Shown: in pieces, positions 53,411 to 61,963 of the stretch
Layout: every line of letters begins with the position of its first letter
How positions within the stretch are numbered: position 1 is the stretch's first letter
Assembly (NCBI RefSeq): GCF_004919095.1
Contig: NZ_STGJ01000003.1
Location: 186,001-250,000, forward strand
DNA length: 64,000 bases
Reading direction: 5' to 3'
From: Crenobacter intestini
GTDB lineage: Bacteria > Pseudomonadota > Gammaproteobacteria > Burkholderiales > Chromobacteriaceae
Made by a program: the position numbers and the translations under genes
Notes under the pieces: generated by a model
Told to the model about the DNA's origin: nothing
Database searches by the model: none
The model's input: only the letters and a program-made list of their open reading frames with translations

Positions 53411-53493
53411 ACGCACTGCCGCTTGCCATGCGCATGGCGCAAATGATGTAGAATCCGTGCATTCCGCACACCCCCAACTGGAAAGAGTCGAAG

Positions 53494-54747
53494 ATGTTTG
53501 CTGCTGACGAGACGATTGCCAAGTTCGACCCCGAACTGGACGCTGCGATCAAGGCCGAGTGCCAGCGCCAGGAAGACCATATCGAGCTGATCGCTTCCGA
53601 AAACTACGTGAGCCACGCGGTGATGGAAGCGCAGGGTTCCCAGCTGACCAACAAGTACGCCGAAGGCTACCCGGGCAAGCGCTTTTACGGTGGTTGCGAG
53701 CATGTCGACGTCGTCGAGCAACTGGCGATCGACCGCATCAAGCAGCTGTTTGGCGCCGAGTACGCCAACGTGCAGCCGCATTCGGGCAGCCAGGCCAACC
53801 AGGCCGTCTACTTCTCCATCCTCAAGCCAGGTGACACCGTGATGGGGATGAACCTCGGCCACGGCGGCCACCTGACCCACGGCAGCCCGGCCAACCTGTC
53901 CGGCAAGATGTTCAACATCGTCGCGTACGGCCTCAACGAGAACGAAGAGATCGACTACGACGACATGGAACGCGTGGCGATGGAGAAGCGTCCGAAGCTG
54001 ATCATCGGCGGCGCCTCCGCCTTCGCGCTGCGCTTCGACTTCGAGCGCATGGGGCAGATCGCCAAGAAGTGCGGCGCCTACTTCATGGTCGACATGGCGC
54101 ACTACGCGGGCCTGATCGCCGCCGGCGTCTACCCGAACCCGGTGCCGCACGCCGACTTCGTGACCTCGACCACCCACAAGACGCTGCGCGGCCCGCGCGG
54201 CGGCATCATCCTGGCCCGTGCCGAGTACGAGAAGTCGCTCAACTCCTCGGTGTTCCCGACCCTGCAGGGCGGCCCGCTGATGCACGTGATCGCCGCCAAG
54301 GCCGTCGCGTTCAAGGAAGCGCTCGAGCCGGAATTCAAGGACTACCAGCAGCAGGTGCTGAAGAACGCCCAGGCGATGGCCAAGCGCCTGTCCGAGCGCG
54401 GCCTGCGCATCGTCTCCGGCCGCACCGAGAGCCATGTGTTCCTGGTCGACCTGCGCGGCAAGGGCCTGACCGGCAAGGCGGCCGACGCCGCGCTGGGTAA
54501 GGCGCACATCACCGTCAACAAGAACTCGATCCCGAACGACCCGGAGAGCCCGTTCATCACCTCCGGCATCCGTATCGGTTCGCCGGCGATCACCACCCGC
54601 GGCTTCAAGGAAGCCGAGGCGGTGCTGGTGGCCGACATGATCGCCGACGTGCTGGACGCGCCGGAAGACGCGGCCGTGCTCGCCCGCGTGGCCGCCGAGG
54701 CGACCGCGCTGTGCCACCGCTTCCCGGTCTACGTGAAGCAGGGCTGA
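53494..54747 (+). CDS. glyA: Serine hydroxymethyltransferase
   Basis: A 417-residue PLP enzyme that interconverts serine and glycine, loading tetrahydrofolate with a one-carbon unit. The PLP lysine motif is [18 protein letters not shown]. Also typical are [40 protein letters not shown] and [28 protein letters not shown] site precedes the ATG, and the 83-base gap upstream contains a -10-like TAGAAT. Codon use is the most biased of the window, consistent with high expression. A bidirectional terminator follows. Confidence 0.98.
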   Translation: MFAADETIAKFDPELDAAIKAECQRQEDHIELIASENYVSHAVMEAQGSQLTNKYAEGYPGKRFYGGCEHVDVVEQLAIDRIKQLFGAEYANVQPHSGSQANQAVYFSILKPGDTVMGMNLGHGGHLTHGSPANLSGKMFNIVAYGLNENEEIDYDDMERVAMEKRPKLIIGGASAFALRFDFERMGQIAKKCGAYFMVDMAHYAGLIAAGVYPNPVPHADFVTSTTHKTLRGPRGGIILARAEYEKSLNSSVFPTLQGGPLMHVIAAKAVAFKEALEPEFKDYQQQVLKNAQAMAKRLSERGLRIVSGRTESHVFLVDLRGKGLTGKAADAALGKAHITVNKNSIPNDPESPFITSGIRIGSPAITTRGFKEAEAVLVADMIADVLDAPEDAAVLARVAAEATALCHRFPVYVKQG

Positions 54748-54766
54748 GTCCAGCCGCTGCATCCGT

Positions 54767-54798
54767 AAAAAACGCCACGGCTTGCCGTGGCGTTTTTT
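54767..54798. terminator. Bidirectional terminator between glyA and the sensor operon
   Basis: A perfect 10-bp stem (AACGCCACGG with CCGTGGCGTT), loop CTTG, with an A run on the left and six T on the right. It serves glyA on the plus strand and the seven-gene operon on the minus strand. Confidence 0.9.
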
Positions 54799-54817
54799 CT
54801 TTGCGGCGTCGCCGCGC

Positions 54818-56206
54818 TCAGGCCATCGCGCCGGCGTCGACGACGCGGTTACGCCCGCCGCGCTTGGCGCGGTAGAGCGCGTCGTCGGCGCGGCCGATCA
54901 GGTACTGGTAGTCCGGATGGCCGTCGTGCAGCGCGACGCCGATGCTGACGCTCACCCGGATTTCCAGGCCGTTGGTCACGGTGAACGCCTGCGCCTCGAA
55001 GCGGCCGCGCAAGGTCTCGGCGATGCGCATCAGGTCATCGTGGCCCAGTTCGACGAGGACGACCAGGACCTCTTCGCCGCCGTAGCGGAACACGAAGTCG
55101 CCGGCGCGCACGCAGGCCGTGATCAACTGGGCGGCCTGCTGCAGCACGCGGTCGCCGCCTTCGTGGCCGTGCGTGTCGTTGATGGCCTTGAAGTGGTCGA
55201 GGTCGATCAGCAGCACGCCGAACTGCTGCTGGCTGCGCTGGTGCAGCTGGATTTCCCGGCTGAGCACCGCCGGCAGGAAGCGGCGGTTGAGCAGCCGGGT
55301 CAGCGCGTCGCGCCCGTTCTCGACCTCGACGTGGCGGTCGAACAGCGTGCCCAGCAGGAAGTGGATCTCGTCCAGCGTTTCCTGCAGTTCGCGCGATCGC
55401 AGGCGGCGCTGGCCCGCGTCGGCGGCCTGCTGCAGGCGGGGCAGCACGATGCTGTCGACCCGTTCGAGTTGCGCTTCGATCTGCTCGAGCTCGTCCGAGC
55501 GCTCGAAGATCACCTCGGCCTTGTGGGAAAGCCACATGCCGAACTCGCTGCGGCCAAGCGAAGGCAGCGGGGCGCTGGCGTCGTGCAGGTGCAGCGAGAA
55601 CAGCACGTTCTGGCTCCAGTCCAGCAGCGACGCGCGCTGCCGTTCGCGCTCGAGCGACAGGTTCTGCCCCAGTGCGTAGTGGCGGTACGCCTCCTCGGTG
55701 CGGGTCTGCCGTGCGGTGCTGCGCGTGTACGCGGCGTTCATCAGTTCCATCGCCAGGTCGATGGTCTCGCACACGTAGGCGTGCGCGCGGGTCAGCGCCT
55801 GGCGCGGCAGGTCCTGCGCGGCGAGCAGGCGGTACAGCTGCTGGCGCAACTGGCGCGCGCCGCGGGTCATCAGGTGGACCGGCAGGTGGATCCTCGCGTG
55901 CACTTCGCCCACGTGGCGCTGGTGCGCGATCGCCGCGTCGATGTCCGCCTCGCCGTCGCAGCGGAACAGTTCGACCAGCCAGTGCTGCATCGAGTGGCGC
56001 AGCCGGGTGTTGACCGTGTCGTGGTCGAGGAACTGGCGGCCCTCGTCGGTCGCGAGCATGTGCCGGTAGAAGTGGTCGGCGAGCGCCGCGCGGTGCGTCT
56101 CGGCCAGCGCGCGGATGAGCGCGCGCAAAGGCGGCGGGGTCTCCCCGATCAGGCGCAGCCATTCCTCTCGGGTGTAATGCGGGTTTGTAGGCACGTCCTG
56201 CTGCAT
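54818..56206 (-). CDS. Globin-coupled diguanylate cyclase (DosC/DgcO-like)
   Basis: A 462-residue soluble cyclase. Residues about 15-165 form a sensor globin: HARIHLPVHLMTRGARQLRQ resembles the proximal-His region of DosC (YddV), with RHVGEVHARI before it. A middle helical domain (about 180-295) leads to a GGDEF domain with LLIDLDHFKAINDTHGHEGG and RAGDFVFRYGGEEVLVVLVE. The active site reads GGEEV and an RxxD (RAGD) inhibition site is present. Oxygen bound at the heme would set c-di-GMP output. It is the last gene of a seven-gene operon. Confidence 0.88.
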   Translation of the reverse strand: MQQDVPTNPHYTREEWLRLIGETPPPLRALIRALAETHRAALADHFYRHMLATDEGRQFLDHDTVNTRLRHSMQHWLVELFRCDGEADIDAAIAHQRHVGEVHARIHLPVHLMTRGARQLRQQLYRLLAAQDLPRQALTRAHAYVCETIDLAMELMNAAYTRSTARQTRTEEAYRHYALGQNLSLERERQRASLLDWSQNVLFSLHLHDASAPLPSLGRSEFGMWLSHKAEVIFERSDELEQIEAQLERVDSIVLPRLQQAADAGQRRLRSRELQETLDEIHFLLGTLFDRHVEVENGRDALTRLLNRRFLPAVLSREIQLHQRSQQQFGVLLIDLDHFKAINDTHGHEGGDRVLQQAAQLITACVRAGDFVFRYGGEEVLVVLVELGHDDLMRIAETLRGRFEAQAFTVTNGLEIRVSVSIGVALHDGHPDYQYLIGRADDALYRAKRGGRNRVVDAGAMA

Positions 56207-56244
56207 GGGGCGCTTCCGTTGTCCTTGTCTGGTGGGGGAGCGGC

Positions 56245-56607
56245 TTACAGGATTTCGGCGACGCTCTTCGCCGCGCGGCGCGCGTCGAGGAAGATCAGGC
56301 CAAGCTTGGCCTCCTTGCGGGCGATCACGGTCAGCACCGCGTCACGGCCGGCGTGGCTCATCAGGATGTAGCCTTCCTGGCCCTTGATCATCACCTGTTC
56401 GAGTTCGCCGCGCGCAAGTTCGCGCGCGGTGCGCTCGCCCAGCGACAGCATCGCCGCCGCCATCGCGCCGACGCGGTCTTCGTCGACGTCCTGCGGCAGC
56501 AGCGCGGCCATGGTCAAGCCGTCGGACGAGATGATCGCGGAGGCCTCGATGTCGGCGCTGGCGCCGTTGAGGTCGCTGAGGATCGATTTGAGCATTTGTT
56601 CGCGCAT
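56245..56607 (-). CDS. Roadblock/LC7 domain protein (MglB-like)
   Basis: A 120-residue single Roadblock/LC7 domain: LKSILSDLNGASADIEASAI, then SSDGLTMAALLPQDVDEDRV, MIKGQEGYILMSHAGRDAVL and LGLIFLDARRAAKSVAEIL. Such proteins dimerise and act as GAP-like or scaffold partners of Ras-like GTPases (MglA/MglB). The small GTPase two genes upstream in this operon is the natural partner. GGAGAA precedes the ATG. Confidence 0.88.
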   Translation of the reverse strand: MREQMLKSILSDLNGASADIEASAIISSDGLTMAALLPQDVDEDRVGAMAAAMLSLGERTARELARGELEQVMIKGQEGYILMSHAGRDAVLTVIARKEAKLGLIFLDARRAAKSVAEIL

Positions 56608-56632
56608 GGGGGTTCTCCGTGAAAGCTTGAGG

Positions 56633-57268
56633 TCAGGCGTAGCGGCGGCACAGCGCCTCGATCAGGTCGACGAGGCGTGGCGAGGTCAGTCGGGGGGCGC
56701 CGCCGATCACCAGCATGAAGGGCTGCTCGCCGATCAAAAGCGGGTGAAAGCCCAGCTCGGCGTCGCCGCCGGGCGAAGTGAGCGCCCAGGCCTGGCTCGC
56801 CAGTTGCAGGTTGTTGTGCAGCAGGCGGCTGTGGCGGCGGGTCAGCGTGATCAGGTCGCCGCACAGCGCCGAGAGTTCTTCCGCGGTCTCGTGGGCAAAG
56901 CCCGCGTTCGCGTAGCAAAGGCCGTTGTCGTCGGCGAGCAGCGCGCGCCCGTTCGCCGAGAGCTGCGCGAGCCACGGCGGCAGCAGGGCTTCCAGCCTTG
57001 CTTCGACGGGAGTGGGTGGTCCCTCCAGTGCCTCGACGAATTCGAGCTTCTGCAGGCGGTAAAGCCGCTCGAGCAGCGTTTCCGGCGCCTCATCCGGGTA
57101 CCAGGCGGCGAGCGTCGCGCCGTCCAGCGGCACGCGTGCGCCGTCGCGCAGGATATGCATCATCAGGTCGCGGCCGGGGTCGCGGTGCGGGGTGGTCGTC
57201 GCGTAGTACGCGCCGCCCGGCGTCGCCCGCGCGTAGTAGGGGCCGCACAGCTGGTAAGTCGTATTCAT
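56633..57268 (-). CDS. Winged-helix plus Roadblock-like protein of unknown function
   Basis: A 211-residue soluble protein. The N-terminal 75 residues (LMMHILRDGARVPLDGATLA, then APETLLERLYRLQKLEFVEA) look like a winged-helix or helix-turn-helix unit. The C-terminal part (from about 105: GRALLADDNGLCYANAGFAH, later LLIGEQPFMLVIGG) follows the strand-helix pattern of a Roadblock/LC7 domain, though divergent. The start overlaps the GTPase gene's end region with GGAGGG upstream and a one-base gap. A second partner of the GTPase is the working idea. Confidence 0.65.
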   Translation of the reverse strand: MNTTYQLCGPYYARATPGGAYYATTTPHRDPGRDLMMHILRDGARVPLDGATLAAWYPDEAPETLLERLYRLQKLEFVEALEGPPTPVEARLEALLPPWLAQLSANGRALLADDNGLCYANAGFAHETAEELSALCGDLITLTRRHSRLLHNNLQLASQAWALTSPGGDAELGFHPLLIGEQPFMLVIGGAPRLTSPRLVDLIEALCRRYA

Positions 57269-57269
57269 C

Positions 57270-57812
57270 TCATCCCTCCAGGCCCGGGTCGATCGAGAAC
57301 AGCAGCGCCATCAGGAGCTGGCGCACGTCGTCGCCATCGCGCGGGTCGATTTCGAGGATCGGCGGGCGCAGGCCGAACTTCTCCATCAGGTTCGCGTAGT
57401 CCTCGGCGCTCGGTTGCGCGGACAGGTCGGTCTTGGTCACGCCGATCACCAGCGGCGCGTCGTTCAGCAGCGCCTTGAACGCGGTCAGGAAAAACTGCAG
57501 GTCGGCGCTCGGGTTGGGGCGGGTATTGTCGACCAGCACGATCAGCCCGAGCGCGCCCTGGCTGACGATTTCCCACATGAAGTCGAAGCGCTCCTGGCCA
57601 GGGGTGCCGTACAGGTGCACGCGCACCCCGCCTTCCAGCGAAAGCCGGCCGTAGTCGAGGGCGACGGTGGTCTCGGCCTTGCGCGCGAGCGTCATGTCGC
57701 TCGCGCGCGCGTCGGTCTTGACCGGCGCGATCTCGCTGATGCTGCCGATCGCGGTGGTCTTGCCGGCGCCGACCGGGCCGGTAAAGATGATCTTGTTGTC
57801 CTGTTGACGCAT
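57270..57812 (-). CDS. Small Ras-like GTPase (TPGQ type, MglA-related)
   Basis: A 180-residue GTPase with P-loop IIFTGPVGAGKTTAIGSISE. The switch II motif YGTPGQERFDFMWEIVSQGA has TPGQ in place of the usual DTAGQ. The base-recognition motif VIGVTKTDLS is TKTD instead of NKxD. It resembles MglA and the GTPases of actinobacterial conservons, which also work with Roadblock proteins. It likely switches a polar or signalling assembly. The start at 57812 follows AGGAAGACC; longer frames run into the next gene. Confidence 0.88.
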   Translation of the reverse strand: MRQQDNKIIFTGPVGAGKTTAIGSISEIAPVKTDARASDMTLARKAETTVALDYGRLSLEGGVRVHLYGTPGQERFDFMWEIVSQGALGLIVLVDNTRPNPSADLQFFLTAFKALLNDAPLVIGVTKTDLSAQPSAEDYANLMEKFGLRPPILEIDPRDGDDVRQLLMALLFSIDPGLEG

Positions 57813-57826
57813 CGGTCTTCCTGATT

Positions 57827-58951
57827 CTATTGGCCGCGCAGGCGCGCGAGCAGGCGGGAGAGCAGGCCGCGCGGCGCCGCGGCTGCCGGCGCAGGTGCGA
57901 CTTGCGCGGCCGCCGTGGCCGTCTGCGGCGAGGCGCGGCGGGTGTCGATCAGGCCGATCGCGTGGCAGGCCGCGATGAAGTTGCACAGGTCGGCGACTTC
58001 GACGCCCAGCATGCGCAGTGCCATGCGCGGACTGGCCGGCGTGCGCGTCCAGAACGCGGCCATCCGCATCGCGTCCGGCAAGGGCGCGAGCCGGGTCAGG
58101 TTCGGCCAGTGGCGCAGGCGGATCAGGCTGTCGGCGCCGACGCCTTCCGGCATGCGGCCACGCGCGCTCTTGAGCGCGAGCTGCCACAGCACCGACTGGG
58201 CGGTGGGCGCGTCGACCGGCGGGTGTTCGTGCGCACCCTGCAGCGCGCGCAGCTTGATCGCCGGCGTGGGGGCTGCGCACAGGCGCGCCAGCGTGTCCGG
58301 CGCCACGCAGCATACGCAGCGCTCTTCGGCGGGATAGAGGCGGAGCACTTCCTGCGCGTCGACGAAGACGGCGGCGGCCCGCCTTTGCCGGTACAGCGAG
58401 GTGAGCACCCCGTACAGCCCCGCGGTCGGGTCGAAGGATTCGACCCTGTCCGGCCATTCCCTGGCCGGTCTCACCTGTTGCGCGCGTTCGATCGCGCTGC
58501 GGGTGAGGCCGGCGTCGCTGGCCGCCGGCGCTTGGGGGGCGGGCCTGGTGGCGGGCGGCGGTACGGGCGGCAGCACCGCCGCCGGCTCGGCTGCGCGGGG
58601 CGGCATGGCCGGTACGGCCGGCTTGGTGAGCAGTTGCTGCAGCGCGGGGAACAGCGTCTCGACGCGGATGGGCTTGGCGAGCAAAGGCGCCGGCGCGTCC
58701 GGCTGGGGGTACGCGCTGACCACGAGCGCGGGCAGCGCCGGGTGTGCGCCGCGCAATTCGTCCCACACCTGCCAGCCTTGCGGGTTGTCGACGTCGACGA
58801 TGGCGAGTGCAGGGGTGTCGCCGGCAGCTTCGGCCAGCTGGTAGCGGATGGCCTGGTGCATCCTGAAGGCCATGCGCAGCACGGCGAGCTTGCGCTCGTC
58901 CATGCCCAGCGGCAGGACCGTGACAGCTTGGGTCTGGGGTGGGGTCATCAT
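57827..58951 (-). CDS. Pseudo-receiver protein with proline-rich linker and C-terminal winged helix-like domain
   Basis: A 374-residue protein. Residues about 10-115 look like a response-regulator receiver: LAIVDVDNPQGWQVWDELRG at the phospho-acceptor strand and LLAKPIRVETLFPALQQLL with the conserved Lys-Pro. The acidic cluster near the N terminus is missing, so phosphorylation is doubtful. A Pro/Ala linker (about 115-150) follows, then a Cys-containing middle (EERCVCCVAPDTLARL) and a helical C-terminal part resembling the winged helix of the next gene (MALRMLGVEVADLCNFIAAC). The tail is basic. It is 3 bases after the TPR gene. Confidence 0.65.
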   Translation of the reverse strand: MMTPPQTQAVTVLPLGMDERKLAVLRMAFRMHQAIRYQLAEAAGDTPALAIVDVDNPQGWQVWDELRGAHPALPALVVSAYPQPDAPAPLLAKPIRVETLFPALQQLLTKPAVPAMPPRAAEPAAVLPPVPPPATRPAPQAPAASDAGLTRSAIERAQQVRPAREWPDRVESFDPTAGLYGVLTSLYRQRRAAAVFVDAQEVLRLYPAEERCVCCVAPDTLARLCAAPTPAIKLRALQGAHEHPPVDAPTAQSVLWQLALKSARGRMPEGVGADSLIRLRHWPNLTRLAPLPDAMRMAAFWTRTPASPRMALRMLGVEVADLCNFIAACHAIGLIDTRRASPQTATAAAQVAPAPAAAAPRGLLSRLLARLRGQ

Positions 58952-58954
58952 GTC

Positions 58955-60358
58955 TCAGGCCACCTCGTCCATGGGGTGCAGGCGCCTTGCGCAGGCGCCA
59001 AGCAAGGCCTTTGCTTCCGCGGGGGCGCCGACAGCCTGCCCCGCCAGCGCGTGCTGCAGGGCAGCGAGCCGTGAAGGCTCGCCCATCCGTTCGTAGAGTT
59101 CTAACAGCGGCGGGTAGAGCGCGAGCTCGTGCGGGGTGCGTAGGATTGCGGCTTCGAGCAGCGCGAGCGCCTCGTCGAGCTGGCCGAAGCTCAGGTAACT
59201 GTCCGCTTCGGCGAGCAGGTCCTGGCTTTGCGCGCTGGCGGCATTGTCCGGCGTGTCGCGGCTGACCAGCCACCTGTCTGCCTTGGCGGCAGGGCGCTGC
59301 GCGCAAAAACCGTAACGGCGGCCGATCGCCTCGAGCTCGGCCCGTCCCCGGGCCTCGGCGAGCGCGGCGAACGCCGGGTGGTGGCCCAGCGCGAGGCCGT
59401 AGTGCAGCAGCTTGTCGCGCAGGGCCGCGCCGTTGTCGCCGAGCGCGGCAAAGAACTGCCACAGGGTGCGGGCGTAGGCGTCGACATTGCGCTGCAGGTA
59501 GTGCGCCTGCATCAGGTCGATCAGCAAGGACGGCTTGTCCGGTTGCGCCCGCAGCGCTTCGCGCAGCGCGGGCAGGGCGTTTTCGGCGTCCTCGGCCGCG
59601 AGGAACAGGCGGATGCGGCGCGTTGCCGGCATGAACAGGCGCACCACGCGCGTCTCGTCGGCGCTGAGCGCGCCAAGGCTGGCGTCGTTCGCGGCGATCA
59701 GCCGTGCCGACTCGCCCTGCGGCAACGGGACGGCGCTCGCGTGCGTCGCCGCCTGGCGCGCCGGCGCCCCGGTTATTGCCTGCGCGGGCGGCAGGGCGGG
59801 CGTGGCCGGTGCGAAGGCGGCGGGGCCCAGCCCCAGCCGCTCGTCGGCGAGCACGTGCAGCCCGAGGTGGTTGCGCGACAGCCTGAGCCCGCTGCGGATC
59901 GCGGCTTCCAGTTCGGCCTTGTCCAGCTGCCTTCTTTGCAGGATGTCGCAGTACTCGTCCGGCAGGCGCAGTTCCAGGTAGAGCCGGCAGAGCGTGGCGA
60001 GCGTTTCCTCGTCGCCGCCTGCCTCGCCGATATGGGCGCGCAGCACTTCGGCCGCCCGTTCGAGGTAGCCGAAGGACATGTAGATCTGCGCCTCGGTCTT
60101 CGGGTCGACCGCGTCGACGTCGATCGCCGTGGCGTCGCTCCCCTCGAGTGCTGTCGCGTCCGTTTCCCCCGGCTCTGCGAGGGGCGCGGGCATAGGCATC
60201 ATGGCGGCGGCGTGCGTTGTCGCGGCGCTTTCAGCGCGGCTGGCCGTGGCCTGCGGCAGTGAAAGCGGCCGGCGGGCCAGCCGTCGCCGGTACAGGTACC
60301 AGGCCAGCACGAGGCAGGGCAGCAGCGCGAGTGGCGCCAGTTCGAGCGGGGAGGCCAT
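58955..60358 (-). CDS. FimV-like membrane-anchored TPR protein
   Basis: A 467-residue protein. It has an N-terminal membrane helix (LELAPLALLPCLVLAWYLYR) and a low-complexity Ala/Pro stretch. Repeated TPR-like helices follow: TEAQIYMSFGYLERAAEVLR, then about 250-330 and again DSYLSFGQLDEALALLEAAI. This is like the C-terminal cytoplasmic region of FimV/TspA-family polar-hub proteins. It probably anchors the operon's GTPase complex at the membrane. There is a 1-base gap from the ODP gene. Confidence 0.68.
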   Translation of the reverse strand: MASPLELAPLALLPCLVLAWYLYRRRLARRPLSLPQATASRAESAATTHAAAMMPMPAPLAEPGETDATALEGSDATAIDVDAVDPKTEAQIYMSFGYLERAAEVLRAHIGEAGGDEETLATLCRLYLELRLPDEYCDILQRRQLDKAELEAAIRSGLRLSRNHLGLHVLADERLGLGPAAFAPATPALPPAQAITGAPARQAATHASAVPLPQGESARLIAANDASLGALSADETRVVRLFMPATRRIRLFLAAEDAENALPALREALRAQPDKPSLLIDLMQAHYLQRNVDAYARTLWQFFAALGDNGAALRDKLLHYGLALGHHPAFAALAEARGRAELEAIGRRYGFCAQRPAAKADRWLVSRDTPDNAASAQSQDLLAEADSYLSFGQLDEALALLEAAILRTPHELALYPPLLELYERMGEPSRLAALQHALAGQAVGAPAEAKALLGACARRLHPMDEVA

Positions 60359-60359
60359 C

Positions 60360-61145
60360 TTAGGACGCCGCCCGGCCGGACGGCGGCGGGTAGTCGGCTT
60401 CGCCGACCAGGTCGGTGCCGCATTCCAGCGTCTCGAACCAGTCGAGGAAGCGGCCGACCATTGCCTTGCCCCGGAAGGAGCTGCCGTGCTGGGGCACGAT
60501 CCACTCGACGTCCATCCGGCGCACCATCTGCGCCCACAGCCGGCACGCCTTGTTGTTGCTCATGTAGCGGCGGTGGAACGCGAGCATGTGCGCGTCGTGC
60601 AGGTGGCGGTCGAAGTCGGTGACGGGGGCGGCGGCGGCGCCGCCGCTGACCAGCGACGCGCCGATGTCACCGGAAAACAGGATCTTGCTGACCGGGTCGT
60701 AGACCTGGAAGAAACCGACCGTGTGCAGGTAGTGCGCGGGGACGATCTCGAGCGGGCTGCCGCCCAGTTCGATCTGCATGCCGCGCGGCGGGATCGCGAT
60801 CAGGCGTCCCTCGGTCGCGCCCTTCACGCAGAAGTGGGGCAAAAAGCGCGTCCACTCCTGCGCGATGATGATCTGAGCGTCGGTGATCAGCAGCCAGCCG
60901 TTGGCCGACGCGATAATGTCGGGGTCCTGGTGTGACGCGAAGATGTAGCGGGTGTGCGAGGGCAGGAAGAAATCCGCCATCTCGGCGATCAGGTGCTTGT
61001 AGGTCAGGTTGCCACCCGGGTCGAGCAGCATGCCCTCGCCGTTGTGGATGATGGCGAACTGGTTGGCCTGGATGCCCTCTCCCTGGACCAGCTCGGTAAA
61101 GCCGATGCACTTGTGGGTGCCGTCGTCGTACAGGGTGACTGCCAT
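60360..61145 (-). CDS. ODP-type diiron metallo-beta-lactamase-fold protein (FprA-like)
   Basis: A 261-residue protein with the flavodiiron-type fold but no flavodoxin domain. Candidate diiron ligands are in FASHQDPDIIASANGW (His, Asp, Asp), VPAHYLHTVGFFQVYD (His), ILFSGDIGAS (Asp) and IVPQHGSSFRG (His), so the site looks complete. Related ODP proteins act as oxygen sensors in chemotaxis rather than as oxygen reductases. It heads the seven-gene operon. The start at 61145 is chosen; a longer frame begins 12 codons upstream. Confidence 0.8.
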   Translation of the reverse strand: MAVTLYDDGTHKCIGFTELVQGEGIQANQFAIIHNGEGMLLDPGGNLTYKHLIAEMADFFLPSHTRYIFASHQDPDIIASANGWLLITDAQIIIAQEWTRFLPHFCVKGATEGRLIAIPPRGMQIELGGSPLEIVPAHYLHTVGFFQVYDPVSKILFSGDIGASLVSGGAAAAPVTDFDRHLHDAHMLAFHRRYMSNNKACRLWAQMVRRMDVEWIVPQHGSSFRGKAMVGRFLDWFETLECGTDLVGEADYPPPSGRAAS

Positions 61146-61257
61146 GCTTGCATTCCCGGATTGGTTGGATCCGGCAATCATTACCCATTGAGCATTACCC
61201 GTTATTGATATTTATCAATCGAGATCTATCCATTTGGGGTTTTTCTGGCGCAATGCA

Positions 61258-61290
61258 CAACGCCCGCGCGGCATGGCCGGGCGGGCGTTG
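61258..61290 (-). terminator. Hairpin after proQ
   Basis: A perfect 10-bp stem (CAACGCCCGC with GCGGGCGTTG) around a 13-base loop, 19 bases after the proQ stop. No T run follows directly on the minus strand, so the strength is uncertain. Confidence 0.5.
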
Positions 61291-61308
61291 CAATGAAGCG
61301 GGAAGCGC

Positions 61309-61746
61309 TCAGGACTGGTCGGCTTCCGGCGCTGCAGCAGGTGCCGCCGGTGCGGCAGCCTGCGGCTTGGCGGTCTGCTCGGCCAGGCGCGCACGTTCCT
61401 CGAGCTGTTCGCACTGGCGCTGGGCGGCCGCCTGTTCTTCCTCGGTCACCGCACCCACCGGCTTGCCGTCGAGCGCGAAGCGCTTGCCGCCGCGGGCGAC
61501 CGACTTGAGGTAACGCGGCTTGCGGCAGTGGTTGGAGAGCACGCGGCCGATCAGCTGGGTGTCGTACTGCGGCAAGGCGGCTCCCAGCGCTTCGTGGATG
61601 CCGATTGCCAGCGGCTTGAACTGCTTGAAAACCGGGTAACTGGAGTAAAGGTTGCCGGCAATCATCTCGGTCTGCTTCTTCTTGCTCATCGATTGCACGG
61701 CTGCCTTGAGGGCTTCACTCAGTGCGGTTTCTTTGTTTTGGGCCAT
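61309..61746 (-). CDS. proQ: ProQ/FinO family RNA chaperone
   Basis: A 145-residue protein with a FinO domain (about residues 18-100: YPVFKQFKPLAIGIHEALGA, GRVLSNHCRKPRYLKSVARG, KRFALDGKPVGAVTEEE). A Glu/Gln-rich helix and an Ala/Pro tail follow. The domain binds structured small RNAs and mRNA 3' ends and often helps base-pairing. A candidate small RNA lies 220 bases away on the other strand; proximity alone does not prove they act together. Confidence 0.9.
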   Translation of the reverse strand: MAQNKETALSEALKAAVQSMSKKKQTEMIAGNLYSSYPVFKQFKPLAIGIHEALGAALPQYDTQLIGRVLSNHCRKPRYLKSVARGGKRFALDGKPVGAVTEEEQAAAQRQCEQLEERARLAEQTAKPQAAAPAAPAAAPEADQS

Positions 61747-61928
61747 GGTAATGCGTGGTGCCTTATACGGTAGAGTGCACGGATCCGCGGCGCGAGCGGC
61801 GGATGGGTCAAGCGGGGATTCTACACGCTCAGCGGGCGCTGTCGTAGCCTGTGCGGCCGATTTTCGGTGCTGTCCACCCGCTGGTTTACAAAAATGCGAC
61901 TCCTAATTCAGGTATACGGTTTGGGTGC
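61747..61928. other. Upstream region of proQ
   Basis: The first part of the 549-base gap between proQ and gpx. It presumably contains the proQ promoter on the minus strand. I see no gene in it. A six-codon minus-strand frame further right (near 61974) has a good ribosome-site look only because it is the complement of the small RNA motif. Confidence 0.5.
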
Positions 61929-61957
61929 TTGATTACAATATCGCGAATTGCTAATAT
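61929..61957 (+). promoter_or_regulatory. Sigma70-like promoter of the plus-strand small RNA
   Basis: TTGATT (61929-61934), a 17-base spacer and TAATAT (61952-61957). Both hexamers match 4-5 of 6 consensus bases, at ideal spacing. The transcript would start near 61964. Confidence 0.6.
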
Positions 61958-61963
61958 CCGTAT

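Noticed and set aside
53436-53452. Complete sigma70 promoter for glyA
   Set aside because: A TAGAAT -10 is visible, but the nearest TTGCCA is about 20 bases away. I could not support a full promoter.
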